From Chitinophaga sp. (GTDB lineage: Bacteria; Bacteroidota; Bacteroidia; Chitinophagales; Chitinophagaceae), in assembly GCF_017745275.1 (NCBI RefSeq), contig NZ_JAGHZS010000010.1, positions 310,001 through 374,000 of the forward strand: a DNA stretch of 64,000 bases, in the 5' to 3' direction. Made by a program: the position numbers and the translations under genes. Below the pieces are notes generated by a model. It saw only the letters and a list, made by a program, of their open reading frames with translations. It ran no database searches and was not told the DNA's origin. Position 1 is the first letter of the stretch; each line of letters begins with the position of its first letter. Shown piece after piece: positions 41,810 to 52,355 of the stretch.

Positions 41810-44800
41810 ATGAAGTTCCTTACCCTTGGTATGTGCGCTGTGATAAAGCGACTGCCGGCCAAATCGCTATGGATAATGCTGATCGTAGCACTGCTGCCCC
41901 TTTGCAGCGATGCGCAAAATGTTACCATTGCCGTTAAAAATGTGCCGCTGGAAAAAGTATTCTCCCTGTTTAAACAACAAACCGGTTACTCTTTTATCTG
42001 GAGAGGACAAGCATCTCCGGCACTCAACAGTGTATCGCTGGAATGTAAGAATGAACCCTGGCAGCAGGTGCTGAAACCCTTCCTGGACAAGCTTTCTTTG
42101 CAATATGAAGTGGCGGATAAAATTATTGTGGTAACGAAGAAAGAAACGCCTGCATCCAATAAAAGTGAAGGGGAGCGCCTCACGGTATCGGGTAGCATTG
42201 CAGATGAAAAAGGACAGGTCTTACCCGGTGTAACCATTCGTGTAAAAGGCACCGCCATTGGCGCCACCACTGACGGACAGGGAAATTTTTCGCTGGCCGT
42301 TCCCGGTGAAAACAGTATACTGGTATGCTCCTATGTAGGCTTTGAATCAAAAGAAGTTATCGTGATTGGATCTCAATCCCTGCGTATTGTGCTGAAGCCA
42401 CAAAGCGCGTCGCTGAATGACCTGGTAGTAGTGGGTTACGGTACCCAGCAAAAAAAGAATGTCACTTCCGCTATCACCTCCGTGAAAGGAAGTGAGCTGG
42501 CAGGTGTGGCAGTGACCAACCTGGATGCAGCCCTGCAGGGAAAAGCAGCCGGCATGCAGGTAGTACAGAATTCCGGTGCACCCGGCGATGAAACGTATAT
42601 CCGTATCCGTGGTAACGGCTCCCTGTTCGGGGAAAACCGCCCCTTGTATGTGATCGATGGTGTGCCCATGAGCAACCTGCCCGCCGCACAGTATGGCATC
42701 TCCGGGGATGGGCAACGCATTACCACCACCAATAACATTAATCCCAATGATATACAATCGGTGGAAATTTTGAAAGATGCGGCCGCCGCCGCCATCTACG
42801 GCTCCCGTGGCGCCAACGGGGTCATTCTCATCACCACTAAAAGAGGTACTGAAGGGAAGTCACGTTTTAATTTCAGCATGTACACCGGCGTGGCAGATAT
42901 TCCCAAACGGTTGCCATTGCTCAATGGAGAACAGTTCGTGGAGCTGTTTAAAGAATCGCGGGTAAATGCCGGACTGGCGCCCGATCCGGCCATCGTGAAT
43001 ACCGGTCGTAATACCAACTGGCAGGACGCTATTTTCAGATCTGCGCCTGTTTCCAATTATAATTTATCTATCTCCGGCGGTAATGGTAAAATGTCGCACT
43101 ACGTATCATTAGGCTACCTGGATCAAACAGGTACTATTGTGGGGGTACAGCATTTCAAACGCTACAACGCACGCGTGAATTTCGATTTTGCCGCTTCTGA
43201 TAAACTGAAGATTGGCGTCAACCTTACAGGCGTACGCTCTATCAATAACCGCATGGACAACAGCTTTTCGGGACAGTCTGTGCTGGCACTGGCGCTGATT
43301 GAAAACCCCAATGACCCGATTTACAATCCTAACGGTACCTACTATACGGATCCCAACCGGCGGTGGACTAACCCTGTCATGATTGCGAACAACCTGCGTT
43401 TTCAGTCGATCGTCAACAGCTATATCGGCAACGTGTTTGGAGAATACACCATTTTACCGGGGCTGAAGTTTAAAACCAGCCTGGGCTTCGACAATCAACA
43501 GGTGACCGACGATCGCTACCAGTCCAAACTGGTGAACAATGGCTCCGCTGCTACCGGCTTTGTATCTGTATTTACACAGTTTTTATGGGTGAATGAAAAT
43601 ACCCTATCGTATGTGCCGAAGCTAAAAGGAAAACATAAATTAACCGCTTTGCTCGGACAAAGCGCACAAGAGGCCAGCGTACGCAGGATCGGGGTATCCG
43701 GCAATACCAACTCTACAGATATTATACAAGCTGTTACCGGGTTTACGTCGCTTTCTTCACCCATAGACTACCGCTCGCAGTGGGGACTGGTATCTTATTT
43801 CGGCAGGCTGAGCTACAACTATGACGATCGTTACCTGCTGGAAGGAGTGGCGCGCACGGATGGCTCTTCCCGTTTTGGCGCCAATAAGAGATATGGCTTT
43901 TTTCCTTCCATATCCGCCGGCTGGCGTATCATCAATGAAAATTTTATGAAGCAGCAACGCTTTTTCAACGACCTGAAACTGCGGGCCAGTATTGGTGTTA
44001 CTGGTAATAACGAAGGGTTGGGCAACGATTTCCCCTCGCTGGCTACTTATTCTACCGGGTATAATTACGGCACAGAAGCCGGGATTGCTGCTACCTCTTT
44101 ATCTAACGTGGACCTGAGCTGGGAAGCCACTACAGCTACCAACCTGGGCCTCGATGTCAGCTTCCTGGACAACAGGATTAATGTAACAGTAGATGCTTAC
44201 CGTAAGTTAACCAACCGCCTGATCTTTAAACTGGATCTTCCCTATAGCTCTGGCTTTGCACGTACCAATGGTGCCAATATCGGGCAACTTATGAACAAAG
44301 GATTGGAGATTGCCATCAACACCGATAATATCCGGGGCAAGTTTACCTGGAGCACCAATTTTAACCTGTACTTCAACAGGAATAAAATTACGAGCCTCCC
44401 TGAAACTATTGCCGGTGACCCTTCCAGCTCTGATTTCACAGAGAGCTTACCGGGTTCTTTCTCCACCAGTTTGCCTACCAGCATTTTTCGTGTAGGCGAA
44501 CCTGTTGGTTCTTTCTTTGGCTATCGTAGTAAAGGGGTAGACCCGGCTACAGGGAACATGATGTATGATGATATTAATAAAGATGGAAAAATAACGGCAG
44601 CAGATCGCGTGATTTTAGGAAATGCGTTGCCGGATTATACCGGTGGGCTCACCAACACCTTTGGCTATAAGGGCATCGACTTCAGCTTTTTTTTATACTG
44701 GTCGTATGGCAACAAAGTATATAATCAAACACGGAGTATGCTGGAGCGTATGAGCAGCTACAATAACGGCGACGTACGTACGCTCAACAGGTGGACGCCA

Positions 44801-45145
44801 CAAAATACCATCACCGATGTGCCTAAAGCGGTTTTCAATGATCCTACCGTACCGGGTAGCCTGACCAACGGTGAGGTATCACATCGTTTTGTAGAAGATG
44901 GATCGTTCATTCGTATGAAGAATATTACGCTCGGCTATGCGTTCCCATCTTCCCTGATGAAAAAAGCCCGGATGAGCAGCGCCAGGGTGTATGTGAGCGC
45001 ACAAAATCTTTTCCTGGTCACCAATTATTCCGGTCTTGATCCGGAGTCGCAGAACCAGTCGGTGAAGAATTCGCAGTTGGGTATCGACTGGGCAGTACAA
45101 CCACAGCCCCGTACTTTCCTCGTTGGATTAAATGTGAACTTTTAA
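41810..45145 (+). CDS. SusC/RagA-type TonB-dependent receptor
   Basis: Protein of 1111 residues. Domain order: long signal region ending near CSDAQ; STN domain (about 38-110, NVTIAVKNVPLEKVFSLFKQQTG); carboxypeptidase-regulatory-like domain (SGSIADEKGQVLPGVTIRVKG); SusC signature LNDLVVVGYGTQQKKNVTSAI; plug (YIRIRGNGSLFGENRPLYVIDG to AAAIYGSRGANGVILITTKRG); and beta-barrel ending RTFLVGLNVNF. The STN domain fits regulation by the sigma/FecR pair upstream. The SusD partner begins 11 bases later, so these two form the outer-membrane uptake complex of a polysaccharide or glycoconjugate locus. Confidence 0.96.
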   Translation: MKFLTLGMCAVIKRLPAKSLWIMLIVALLPLCSDAQNVTIAVKNVPLEKVFSLFKQQTGYSFIWRGQASPALNSVSLECKNEPWQQVLKPFLDKLSLQYEVADKIIVVTKKETPASNKSEGERLTVSGSIADEKGQVLPGVTIRVKGTAIGATTDGQGNFSLAVPGENSILVCSYVGFESKEVIVIGSQSLRIVLKPQSASLNDLVVVGYGTQQKKNVTSAITSVKGSELAGVAVTNLDAALQGKAAGMQVVQNSGAPGDETYIRIRGNGSLFGENRPLYVIDGVPMSNLPAAQYGISGDGQRITTTNNINPNDIQSVEILKDAAAAAIYGSRGANGVILITTKRGTEGKSRFNFSMYTGVADIPKRLPLLNGEQFVELFKESRVNAGLAPDPAIVNTGRNTNWQDAIFRSAPVSNYNLSISGGNGKMSHYVSLGYLDQTGTIVGVQHFKRYNARVNFDFAASDKLKIGVNLTGVRSINNRMDNSFSGQSVLALALIENPNDPIYNPNGTYYTDPNRRWTNPVMIANNLRFQSIVNSYIGNVFGEYTILPGLKFKTSLGFDNQQVTDDRYQSKLVNNGSAATGFVSVFTQFLWVNENTLSYVPKLKGKHKLTALLGQSAQEASVRRIGVSGNTNSTDIIQAVTGFTSLSSPIDYRSQWGLVSYFGRLSYNYDDRYLLEGVARTDGSSRFGANKRYGFFPSISAGWRIINENFMKQQRFFNDLKLRASIGVTGNNEGLGNDFPSLATYSTGYNYGTEAGIAATSLSNVDLSWEATTATNLGLDVSFLDNRINVTVDAYRKLTNRLIFKLDLPYSSGFARTNGANIGQLMNKGLEIAINTDNIRGKFTWSTNFNLYFNRNKITSLPETIAGDPSSSDFTESLPGSFSTSLPTSIFRVGEPVGSFFGYRSKGVDPATGNMMYDDINKDGKITAADRVILGNALPDYTGGLTNTFGYKGIDFSFFLYWSYGNKVYNQTRSMLERMSSYNNGDVRTLNRWTPQNTITDVPKAVFNDPTVPGSLTNGEVSHRFVEDGSFIRMKNITLGYAFPSSLMKKARMSSARVYVSAQNLFLVTNYSGLDPESQNQSVKNSQLGIDWAVQPQPRTFLVGLNVNF

Positions 45146-45156
45146 AAGTAGTTGCT

Positions 45157-46545
45157 ATGAAAAATTTACGACTCATCTATATCCTGATATTATTTGCTTC
45201 CTGTTCAAAAGTACTGGACCAGGTGCCGGAGTATACCATTGCGGATGAAAATTTCTGGCAAACCGGCAACGACGCAGAAGCTGCTGCAGTAGGCATTTAC
45301 CCCGCTGCACAAAGTTTGGCGCAACAGTTTCCGCTCGCCTTTGATGCGGCATCGGATGCTACTACGGCACTGCTGATCAATTATAGCCCGTTTACAAATC
45401 ACGGTATCCCGGTAGATAATGCCATTGTAGCGGCGTATTGGCAAAATAATTATACCGGTATCGGCCGGGCCAATGATTTGCTGAAACATGTACCAGCTAT
45501 GAAAGACAGCTTGTTTGCACCGGAACGTAAACAACAGCTGCTGGGAGAAGCATATTTTTTAAGGGCGTATTTTTATTTCAACCTAGTGAAAGCCTATGGT
45601 GGTGTGCCTTTGGTATTGGAGCCGTATACCTCTTTTAACGCGGACTTCACCGCTCCCCGCAGTTCGGTAGACAGCGTTTTCAAACAAATTATTTCGGATC
45701 TCAAATTAGCGGAAACGATGTTGCCGCCAACGTTTGCGGCAGCGGTATCTACGCGTGGGCGGGCCAGTCAAGGCGGCGCCAAAGCGTTACTGGCGAAGGC
45801 TTACCTGAGTATAAAGGATTATAATGCAGCGGCAGCCAAAGCATTGGAGGTGATAAATAGCCCGGTGTATAGTTTGGTAAGCGGGAGTGCGGCGTATAGT
45901 GGCATGTTTGCTACCAGCGGCAAAAACAGTACGGAATCCATTTTTGAAATACAGTACGTAAGTGCATCCGCACAGAGCAATGGCCTGTTTAGTTTTTATG
46001 TGCCGGTAAATGGCATTCCGGCGGGCTTGCAGCCGGGGAGCTACCAGGTAGCGCCTACTGATAAAATCATTGGCGCCTATGAAGAAGGGGATATCCGGAA
46101 AAGCGCAGCGCTGGCCTTCAGCACTGCTACACCTGCGCTGCCTTATGTAAATAAGTATACCCGTTTAAGCAATGGTACAGAACCGAACATCATTGCGCTG
46201 CGGCTGGCGGATATTATGCTGGTGAGAGCGGAAGCGCTGGACCACCTGGGCCAGACCGCTGATGCCATTGCCCTGTTGAATACGATTCGTCGCCGTGCAT
46301 TTGCCTTGCCGTTGGATGCCGCTTCTCCGCACGATTATCCTCAGGCAGCAGAAACCAACCTGGCGTTAGCTATCGAAAATGAACGGTTTAAAGAACTGGC
46401 TTTTGAAGGTCATCGTTTCTATGACCTGGTACGTACAGGCAGAGCCGCAGCAGTGTTGGGGATTACAGAAGATCAGGCTTTGTGGCCCATTCCATTACGT
46501 GAGATCGGGCGTAATCCGCGGCTGGAGCAGAATCATGGCTATTAA
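45157..46545 (+). CDS. SusD/RagB-family lipoprotein
   Basis: Protein of 462 residues. Lipobox FASC with Cys16 (ILFASCSKVLDQVPE), surface-anchored. SusD features: ENFWQTGNDAEAAAVGIYP, LLGEAYFLRAYFYFNLVKAYGGVPLV and the C-terminal ENERFKELAFEGHRFYDLVRTGRAAAVLG. It pairs with the SusC receptor 11 bases upstream and starts an operon that continues with a propeller protein and a hydrolase. The carbohydrate specificity is not readable from this sequence. Confidence 0.95.
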   Translation: MKNLRLIYILILFASCSKVLDQVPEYTIADENFWQTGNDAEAAAVGIYPAAQSLAQQFPLAFDAASDATTALLINYSPFTNHGIPVDNAIVAAYWQNNYTGIGRANDLLKHVPAMKDSLFAPERKQQLLGEAYFLRAYFYFNLVKAYGGVPLVLEPYTSFNADFTAPRSSVDSVFKQIISDLKLAETMLPPTFAAAVSTRGRASQGGAKALLAKAYLSIKDYNAAAAKALEVINSPVYSLVSGSAAYSGMFATSGKNSTESIFEIQYVSASAQSNGLFSFYVPVNGIPAGLQPGSYQVAPTDKIIGAYEEGDIRKSAALAFSTATPALPYVNKYTRLSNGTEPNIIALRLADIMLVRAEALDHLGQTADAIALLNTIRRRAFALPLDAASPHDYPQAAETNLALAIENERFKELAFEGHRFYDLVRTGRAAAVLGITEDQALWPIPLREIGRNPRLEQNHGY

Positions 46546-46566
46546 CATCTCTCAAAAATAACTTCA

Positions 46567-48699
46567 ATGAAAACGATTATTACCATTATCGCAGCATTAA
46601 CCTGTGTGGGTACAGCCCATGCACAGTATACTACCACCTGGGTAGGCAATACATTTCCGGATGTGGCCAATCATGTTGGCAACTGCGCCCGTTCTATGTG
46701 GGTGTCGCCGGAGGGGATCGTATATACGGCCTCGATGTGGGACGAGAAAGGACGCAATATTGGCATTTATCAAAACGCCGCTACGCTGGGATCTATGGGT
46801 GGCAACAAGGAATCGCAGGGCAGTGCTATTGGTGGAAATGCTACGCATATATTCACGGCGCAGCAGGCCCCCAATTATGGCAAAATAGGGCGCTATAACC
46901 GGGCTACCAAAACCCGTGACCTGCTGTTTACCGCCAGCGCCGGTACAGCAGATGCAATACAAGGTATTGCAGTAGCGGGAGGCCGGGTATTTGTCAGTGA
47001 TTCTGCCGGTAACCGGGTAGCGGTGTTTACCACCAGCGGCGCATTGATCCGTCAATGGCCCGTGAGCAGTCCGGGCGCTATTGCGGTAGACAGTGCAGGT
47101 GCCGTATGGGTGGCGCAGTTGAATGCTGGTCTGATCCGGCGTTATGACAGTACCGGTATAGCCGGCACCGTGATCTCCATGGGAGCAACGGCCCGTCCGT
47201 CTGCCCTGTACGCCGACAGCGCCCGCGGGCAGTTGCTGGTAGGAGATCAGGGCCCCGATATGAATATCAAAATTTACACGGGTCTAACGGGAACGCCTGT
47301 ACTAAGCGGTACTTTTGGTGTAACAGGTGGTTACCTGGATGAGAGCAGCGGTATTCGCGGAGCTACGGGCGACAAGCGCTTTACAAGGGTGGTGGGTATT
47401 GGTCGGGATGCCGCCGGTAAGTTGTATGTACTGAACAATCCCTGGGGAGGTACCTGGGACCTGGGTCGTAACGGCGCTACCGATATCCATTGCTATAGCA
47501 CTACCGATAGTTTGTTGTGGACATTGCAGGCACTGAATTTTGAAGGCGTTGCCGCAGCGGATGCGGGTACCGATGGACAATTATTATACAGCGGCAATCT
47601 TATCTATTCCTATACCGGTACAGATGGCGGCACTTATGTAGCCAATACGGTAGATCCCTACCGTTATCCGCAGGATGCACGCATACAATGGGGCGATCAT
47701 GGGCGGGGAGAGCATTTCGGGCACCTGGCTAATGTTGGCGGGCATCGTATACTGGTGGCCAATAACCAGAATGCTGATGTGTTTTATACGTACTACTTTA
47801 ATCCTGCTACGGATGGCTACATTGCTATTCCGGGAGATACCATTTCAAAAGTACGTAACGGCTTTTGTCTGGATTCATTGGGAGATATCTGGATCTCGCA
47901 GGATAAAACCAATGCCATTCAGCATTACCCGTTAACCGGTTTTGCGGCCAATGGCAAACCTATCTGGGGGCCCGTGATTTCCACACCAACACCCACCTCT
48001 ATTGCCCGGTTGAACCGGCTGGAATATATTCCTGCCAGCGATATGATGGTGCTGGCGGGCGGAAACACTGACTGGACACTGATTGGCAACCGCATAGAAG
48101 TTTACCGGGGCTGGGTGGCCGGTAATCGTGTACCCAATACCGTTATTACGCTCAGTCGCGCCCAGGCCAAGTCGATGTCTGCCGCCGGCAACTATCTTTT
48201 CGTAGGCTACTATGCCATTCCGGATATAGATGTATTTGATTTGAGCACAGGCGCATTGGTGTTGACGATGAACAGCAGCAATCCTGCTGTGTATGTAGGC
48301 AATGACGTGGATTCCCAGTATGGTATCAAAGCCTACCATCGCAGCACTGGGGAGTACTACATCACCAAAGATGATTACAATGGTAACAAGGTGGTGCTAT
48401 ATATCTGGACACCCGCAGTATCGCCGTTACATGCGTTAGCTACTGCTAAGCCGGCACTGCGCGTATATCCGAACCCGGTAGGGAACGTATTGTATGCGGA
48501 TTTGAAAGTAGCCGGCGCAAAACCTTGCCTGGTCAGCATCTTCGATCTGAATGGTAAAATAGTAAAACAGGTGTCGGCAAAAAGTACCTCGCCATTGAAA
48601 ATAGATATCAGCCAGTTACCTGCCAATGCCTATATCCTGGTGATCACAGATGCGGCCAACACAAGGATGTTTGGACAGTCGAAGTTTATAAAGCAATAA
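46567..48699 (+). CDS. Secreted NHL/beta-propeller-like protein with T9SS C-terminal domain
   Basis: Protein of 710 residues. Signal peptide (IITIIAALTCVGTAHAQ) is followed by a long region of blade-like repeats (SMWVSPEGIVYTASMW, QGIAVAGGRVFVSDSAGNRVAVF, GAIAVDSAGAVWVAQLNAGLIRRYD, FCLDSLGDIWISQDKTNAIQHY) that match NHL/Vgb-type propellers. The last 80 residues are a type IX secretion sorting domain (LRVYPNPVGNVLYADLKV, SIFDLNGKIVKQV, KIDISQLPANAYILVI). It is therefore exported through T9SS and may be cell-surface attached. It sits between SusD and the hydrolase, so a surface binding or lyase-like role on the glycan is inferred. Confidence 0.85.
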   Translation: MKTIITIIAALTCVGTAHAQYTTTWVGNTFPDVANHVGNCARSMWVSPEGIVYTASMWDEKGRNIGIYQNAATLGSMGGNKESQGSAIGGNATHIFTAQQAPNYGKIGRYNRATKTRDLLFTASAGTADAIQGIAVAGGRVFVSDSAGNRVAVFTTSGALIRQWPVSSPGAIAVDSAGAVWVAQLNAGLIRRYDSTGIAGTVISMGATARPSALYADSARGQLLVGDQGPDMNIKIYTGLTGTPVLSGTFGVTGGYLDESSGIRGATGDKRFTRVVGIGRDAAGKLYVLNNPWGGTWDLGRNGATDIHCYSTTDSLLWTLQALNFEGVAAADAGTDGQLLYSGNLIYSYTGTDGGTYVANTVDPYRYPQDARIQWGDHGRGEHFGHLANVGGHRILVANNQNADVFYTYYFNPATDGYIAIPGDTISKVRNGFCLDSLGDIWISQDKTNAIQHYPLTGFAANGKPIWGPVISTPTPTSIARLNRLEYIPASDMMVLAGGNTDWTLIGNRIEVYRGWVAGNRVPNTVITLSRAQAKSMSAAGNYLFVGYYAIPDIDVFDLSTGALVLTMNSSNPAVYVGNDVDSQYGIKAYHRSTGEYYITKDDYNGNKVVLYIWTPAVSPLHALATAKPALRVYPNPVGNVLYADLKVAGAKPCLVSIFDLNGKIVKQVSAKSTSPLKIDISQLPANAYILVITDAANTRMFGQSKFIKQ

Positions 48700-48702
48700 G
48701 TA

Positions 48703-51700
48703 ATGAAATACAGATGGATAATAGCGCTGATACTGATCAGTGCAGGCAATGCTATGGCACAAATGAAGGCGCCGGAAGAATGGGTGAACTATGAAACGGT
48801 GATGGGGGTACGAAATCATCTTCGGCAATACGATTACTCCGTAGCATTGGTACATGCCACGGAACCTACCAATGTGCTGTGGCCGGGAGAGCAGCCCAGG
48901 TATACTATACAGGTGGTAAACCAGTTGAACGGGCCGCTGGTAGCGGAAGGAAATATTGAGCTGATCAGCTACGGCACCAAAGGACGCCCCGGAGATATCT
49001 GGCTGCCGGAAATGGAGAAATTTGCTACCATTCATACGTACCCGGTAAAGGTGAATATTGCGCCCAAAGGATATGTGAACCTTGACAGTTCCCCGGAGAT
49101 ACCTGCCCGTTTCGGAGGTTACGCGTTGGTGCTGGATTTAGGTAAACATGGTCGCCGCTTTATCACCAGCCTGGTACGTACTTTCAAAGCCAATCCTGAA
49201 CGGATACAATATCCGAAGCAGTCGCTCGACGACATGGGGCCCGACTTTCTCCAGCGGGTAGGTGTACAGGCCATTCGCATGGGCGTGGATTACACGCCGG
49301 TTACCGCACCGGACTATGCGGAAAAAATGGCGGCCATTGACCGCAAATTAGCTGAATATAATCGCCGCAATATTACCGTATTACTGATGTTTGGTGCGGG
49401 TACAGGTCCGCAGCCATTGGACAGGCCCCGGTCATTTCTCGACACCGCCGGCGTGATGAAAAAAACAAAACTGGATTATGTGTGGTTGCCTTCATCTGAC
49501 GGTGACTTCAAAACATTTGTACAACGGCTATGTGAAAAGCATGGCTGGCCCCGGGGGCCCGTAACGGCGGTGTCGTTATGGAATGAGCCCTGGGAGGGAT
49601 TATCTATTTCCGGCTGGCAGTCGGATATTCCACGTTATCGCGAAATATATACGGTGATGGCAGCGGCCGTACTGGAAGCGCGCAAAAAAGGGGCGGATGT
49701 GCTGGTAGGTGGCGGCGACTCTAATTCCAATGCCTGGGATAAATTGTTTGCAGATGGGAAAATGACATTCCTGCCCATCTTCGATTTTTGTTCCATTCAT
49801 TACCAGGGCATGGAGTCGCCGGCTATTTACCCCGAGTGGGTAAACCGCAAATCCCCCAGAGGCCGCGTGAAAATATGGGATACCGAAAGCTGGGTAGGCA
49901 ATACCGATGATCGTATAGGCCTCACCGTAGCCACCAACCGTGCCGCCGGATATGACCGTTCGATGGGCATTTATGCAGGTTATATGTACTCCGGTGGGAG
50001 GGGCAGTGAACATTATACACAGCAGATCAAAACACCAGGTGGTGTAAAAGTGATAGACCGGATTCCGGCTACCTGGTCGCCCGCCGCCGCTTTGGGAGCA
50101 GTGCAACACCTGGTGGGAGAAAGGAATTTTAACCGCCTGTTGTTCACCAACGGGCTGCCCTGGATCATGGTATTTGACGGTTTGCGGCAGCAGGCAGATG
50201 ATGGTACAGTAGTAATCAGCGGTGACATCGGGGAAGCCTTTGGGCCGGAGCAGGTACTGTTTCGCGGTGTAAGAGGGTTGGGACAGCAGTTGGCAGATGG
50301 GTATCCACCGCTTACCGGTGGCCGCCTGGTGCTGCCCGCCGCTAATTTTCAGTTGTACGATTTTTACGGGAACCAGTTGCCGCCGGTAGCTGGCAGGCTA
50401 ACGGTGCCATTGAACAGCCAGGGATATTTTTTACGTACCAATGGATCAAAAGGATCTTTTGCCCGGCTGCTGGCAGCACTGGATACCGCGCGGATAGAAG
50501 GTTATGAGCCGGTGGAAATTATTGCGAAAGATATGACCGCACCTATCGCCCAACAGCCGGTGATGATGCTGCAATTGACGAATATCCTCAATCGGCCGGT
50601 CCAGGGGCAACTGCGTGTTAGCTTAGGCGCATTACAATTACAATTCCCGGCCCGGGTGAAACTAGCTCCGCATGAAACGAGCATGGTACCCGTGAAAATA
50701 ACCGGCGGGGAAGCCACCGTGAACAATACTTACCCGCTATCGGTTCATTTAGATGCCGGGGAGGATGGGGTGGCCATGCACCGCGAAAATATGCATGTAA
50801 ATGTAATCTCACGGTTAAGCATACACGTAGATGGGCAGTTGGACGATTGGAAAACTGCATTGCCCCAAACGGTGAGCAGTAGCGGCGCAGCATCGGTTAC
50901 CCTCACGGAAGCCGCCTGGTATCCGTTCAAAAATTTTGACACCAACGCTAATGGCTATGCCAATGGCTACGTAGCCTATGATGATCATTACTTTTACTTT
51001 GCAGCCAAGGTAGCCGACAGTACGCCTCATCCCGGCACTTACCGGTTTGCATCGCGGCCTGATGATGATTTCTTTTACCCGGATACCGCCTATGCCATGG
51101 ATATGCAGCGCGCATTACTCAGTAAAGAAAGCAGTGTGCCGGCAACAGATAGCAGCGCTTTGCAGCTGCCTAACGGCAACGGGCGTACGATGCATTACCT
51201 GGAAAGCAGCGACAATACCAATGCTTTTGCTATCGACCTGGATCTGCCCACGCCCGCGCAGGTGGCGCTATACCTGCCCAATCTCCGTGTACCGAATGTC
51301 ACATTGGAAGTATACAGTGGTGGTAAGCAACTGTTGCAACGGATGGTTCCTGATCTGTGGAATGGGGCCTGGGAAGTGTTACAGCTATCCGGGAAAGTAA
51401 GGATTGTATTGCGCAGCCGCGATTGGTGGTATGCTGTGAAACTAGGGGCCCTGCTCTTCGATGACGCCGCGCCGGGCGCCGGTCCTTTTGTGAAAGAAGA
51501 CCTGGACACCCGCGGTAACTGGAAAGGCGTGTACGGGAAAACGGGACACTACATTGTGGGAACTACGCCTGCATTACCAGCCGGAGTACAACTGCATGTG
51601 GTGGAGGAGCCCGTGAAGCTGCCGCTGGTATGGCCTGCCGGCGTGCGTCATTATACCTATCGCAAAAACCCGGTAACGCCGGATAATTCAGGATTGGGCT

Positions 51701-52212
51701 ACTCATATGATAACGTGTTATTAGCTTTTAACGTATTGCCCGAAGGAAAGGATGGGATGATAGCTTGTCCGCCTGGCACCATGCCCCGCTTCACGGGTTA
51801 TAAATGCACCGACTATGAATATGCTTTTAACCAGGTAGCACCGGAATATGGCGGTGGAACGGAAATATGGCGGCTCCTGGCGCCGGGGCTCAACCGGAAG
51901 CACTTCTTTCCACGGCAGCCTAAATCGGCCGGAGAAGGGCCGGTGAAAGGCGGCCAGTTGGTCATCCGCAGGGAAGGGAATACCCTTATTACGGAATGCG
52001 CCATTCCCTGGGCGGAATTGCCCGATGTAAAAGCGGCCATCGATAAAGGACAACGGGTGAAGTTATCGTTTCGTGTTAACGACAACGGCGCGCCGGGGAG
52101 TTGCATGGAGCTGGCGAAAGAACGGAGTGTGTCGAAACGGAATGCGCGGGCATTTCATCCGGACTGGAAAGCCCATTGGGCCAATGAAGTAGAATTTGGT
52201 ACAGGAAGATAA
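48703..52212 (+). CDS. Clan GH-A glycoside hydrolase with C-terminal carbohydrate-binding domain
   Basis: Protein of 1169 residues, starting 3 bases after the propeller gene. Signal peptide (WIIALILISAGNAMAQ), a beta-sandwich (about 50-160), then a TIM barrel with acid/base E295 in SLWNEPWEG and nucleophile E395 in VKIWDTESWVGN. These positions, 100 residues apart, fit clan GH-A (GH5/GH39/GH44-like), with no closer family recognised. From about 800 a region resembling a CBM9/DOMON-type domain (DGQLDDWKTALPQ, GYVAYDDHYFYFAAKVADS) is present, ending with ECAIPWAELPDV and SFRVNDNGAPGS. It lacks a T9SS sorting domain. It probably cleaves the glycan imported by the SusCD pair. Confidence 0.85.
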   Translation: MKYRWIIALILISAGNAMAQMKAPEEWVNYETVMGVRNHLRQYDYSVALVHATEPTNVLWPGEQPRYTIQVVNQLNGPLVAEGNIELISYGTKGRPGDIWLPEMEKFATIHTYPVKVNIAPKGYVNLDSSPEIPARFGGYALVLDLGKHGRRFITSLVRTFKANPERIQYPKQSLDDMGPDFLQRVGVQAIRMGVDYTPVTAPDYAEKMAAIDRKLAEYNRRNITVLLMFGAGTGPQPLDRPRSFLDTAGVMKKTKLDYVWLPSSDGDFKTFVQRLCEKHGWPRGPVTAVSLWNEPWEGLSISGWQSDIPRYREIYTVMAAAVLEARKKGADVLVGGGDSNSNAWDKLFADGKMTFLPIFDFCSIHYQGMESPAIYPEWVNRKSPRGRVKIWDTESWVGNTDDRIGLTVATNRAAGYDRSMGIYAGYMYSGGRGSEHYTQQIKTPGGVKVIDRIPATWSPAAALGAVQHLVGERNFNRLLFTNGLPWIMVFDGLRQQADDGTVVISGDIGEAFGPEQVLFRGVRGLGQQLADGYPPLTGGRLVLPAANFQLYDFYGNQLPPVAGRLTVPLNSQGYFLRTNGSKGSFARLLAALDTARIEGYEPVEIIAKDMTAPIAQQPVMMLQLTNILNRPVQGQLRVSLGALQLQFPARVKLAPHETSMVPVKITGGEATVNNTYPLSVHLDAGEDGVAMHRENMHVNVISRLSIHVDGQLDDWKTALPQTVSSSGAASVTLTEAAWYPFKNFDTNANGYANGYVAYDDHYFYFAAKVADSTPHPGTYRFASRPDDDFFYPDTAYAMDMQRALLSKESSVPATDSSALQLPNGNGRTMHYLESSDNTNAFAIDLDLPTPAQVALYLPNLRVPNVTLEVYSGGKQLLQRMVPDLWNGAWEVLQLSGKVRIVLRSRDWWYAVKLGALLFDDAAPGAGPFVKEDLDTRGNWKGVYGKTGHYIVGTTPALPAGVQLHVVEEPVKLPLVWPAGVRHYTYRKNPVTPDNSGLGYSYDNVLLAFNVLPEGKDGMIACPPGTMPRFTGYKCTDYEYAFNQVAPEYGGGTEIWRLLAPGLNRKHFFPRQPKSAGEGPVKGGQLVIRREGNTLITECAIPWAELPDVKAAIDKGQRVKLSFRVNDNGAPGSCMELAKERSVSKRNARAFHPDWKAHWANEVEFGTGR

Positions 52213-52287
52213 ATACCGTCGGATAAAATAATATCCCCGGAATGTAGCAGAAATGCCACAGTAATGCCGGGCGGTTTATTGTCAGGG

Positions 52288-52302
52288 CCCGCTAGTAGCG
52301 GG
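52288..52302. other. Short hairpin CCCGCT-AGT-AGCGGG
   Basis: A perfect 6-bp stem between the GH gene and the lipocalin gene without a T-run. It may be a weak terminator or an RNA-processing signal at the operon end. Confidence 0.35.
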
Positions 52303-52355
52303 ATCGGGTAGAGGCAATGTATTTGCATACATACATCGACAAAACGGAGATCTGT

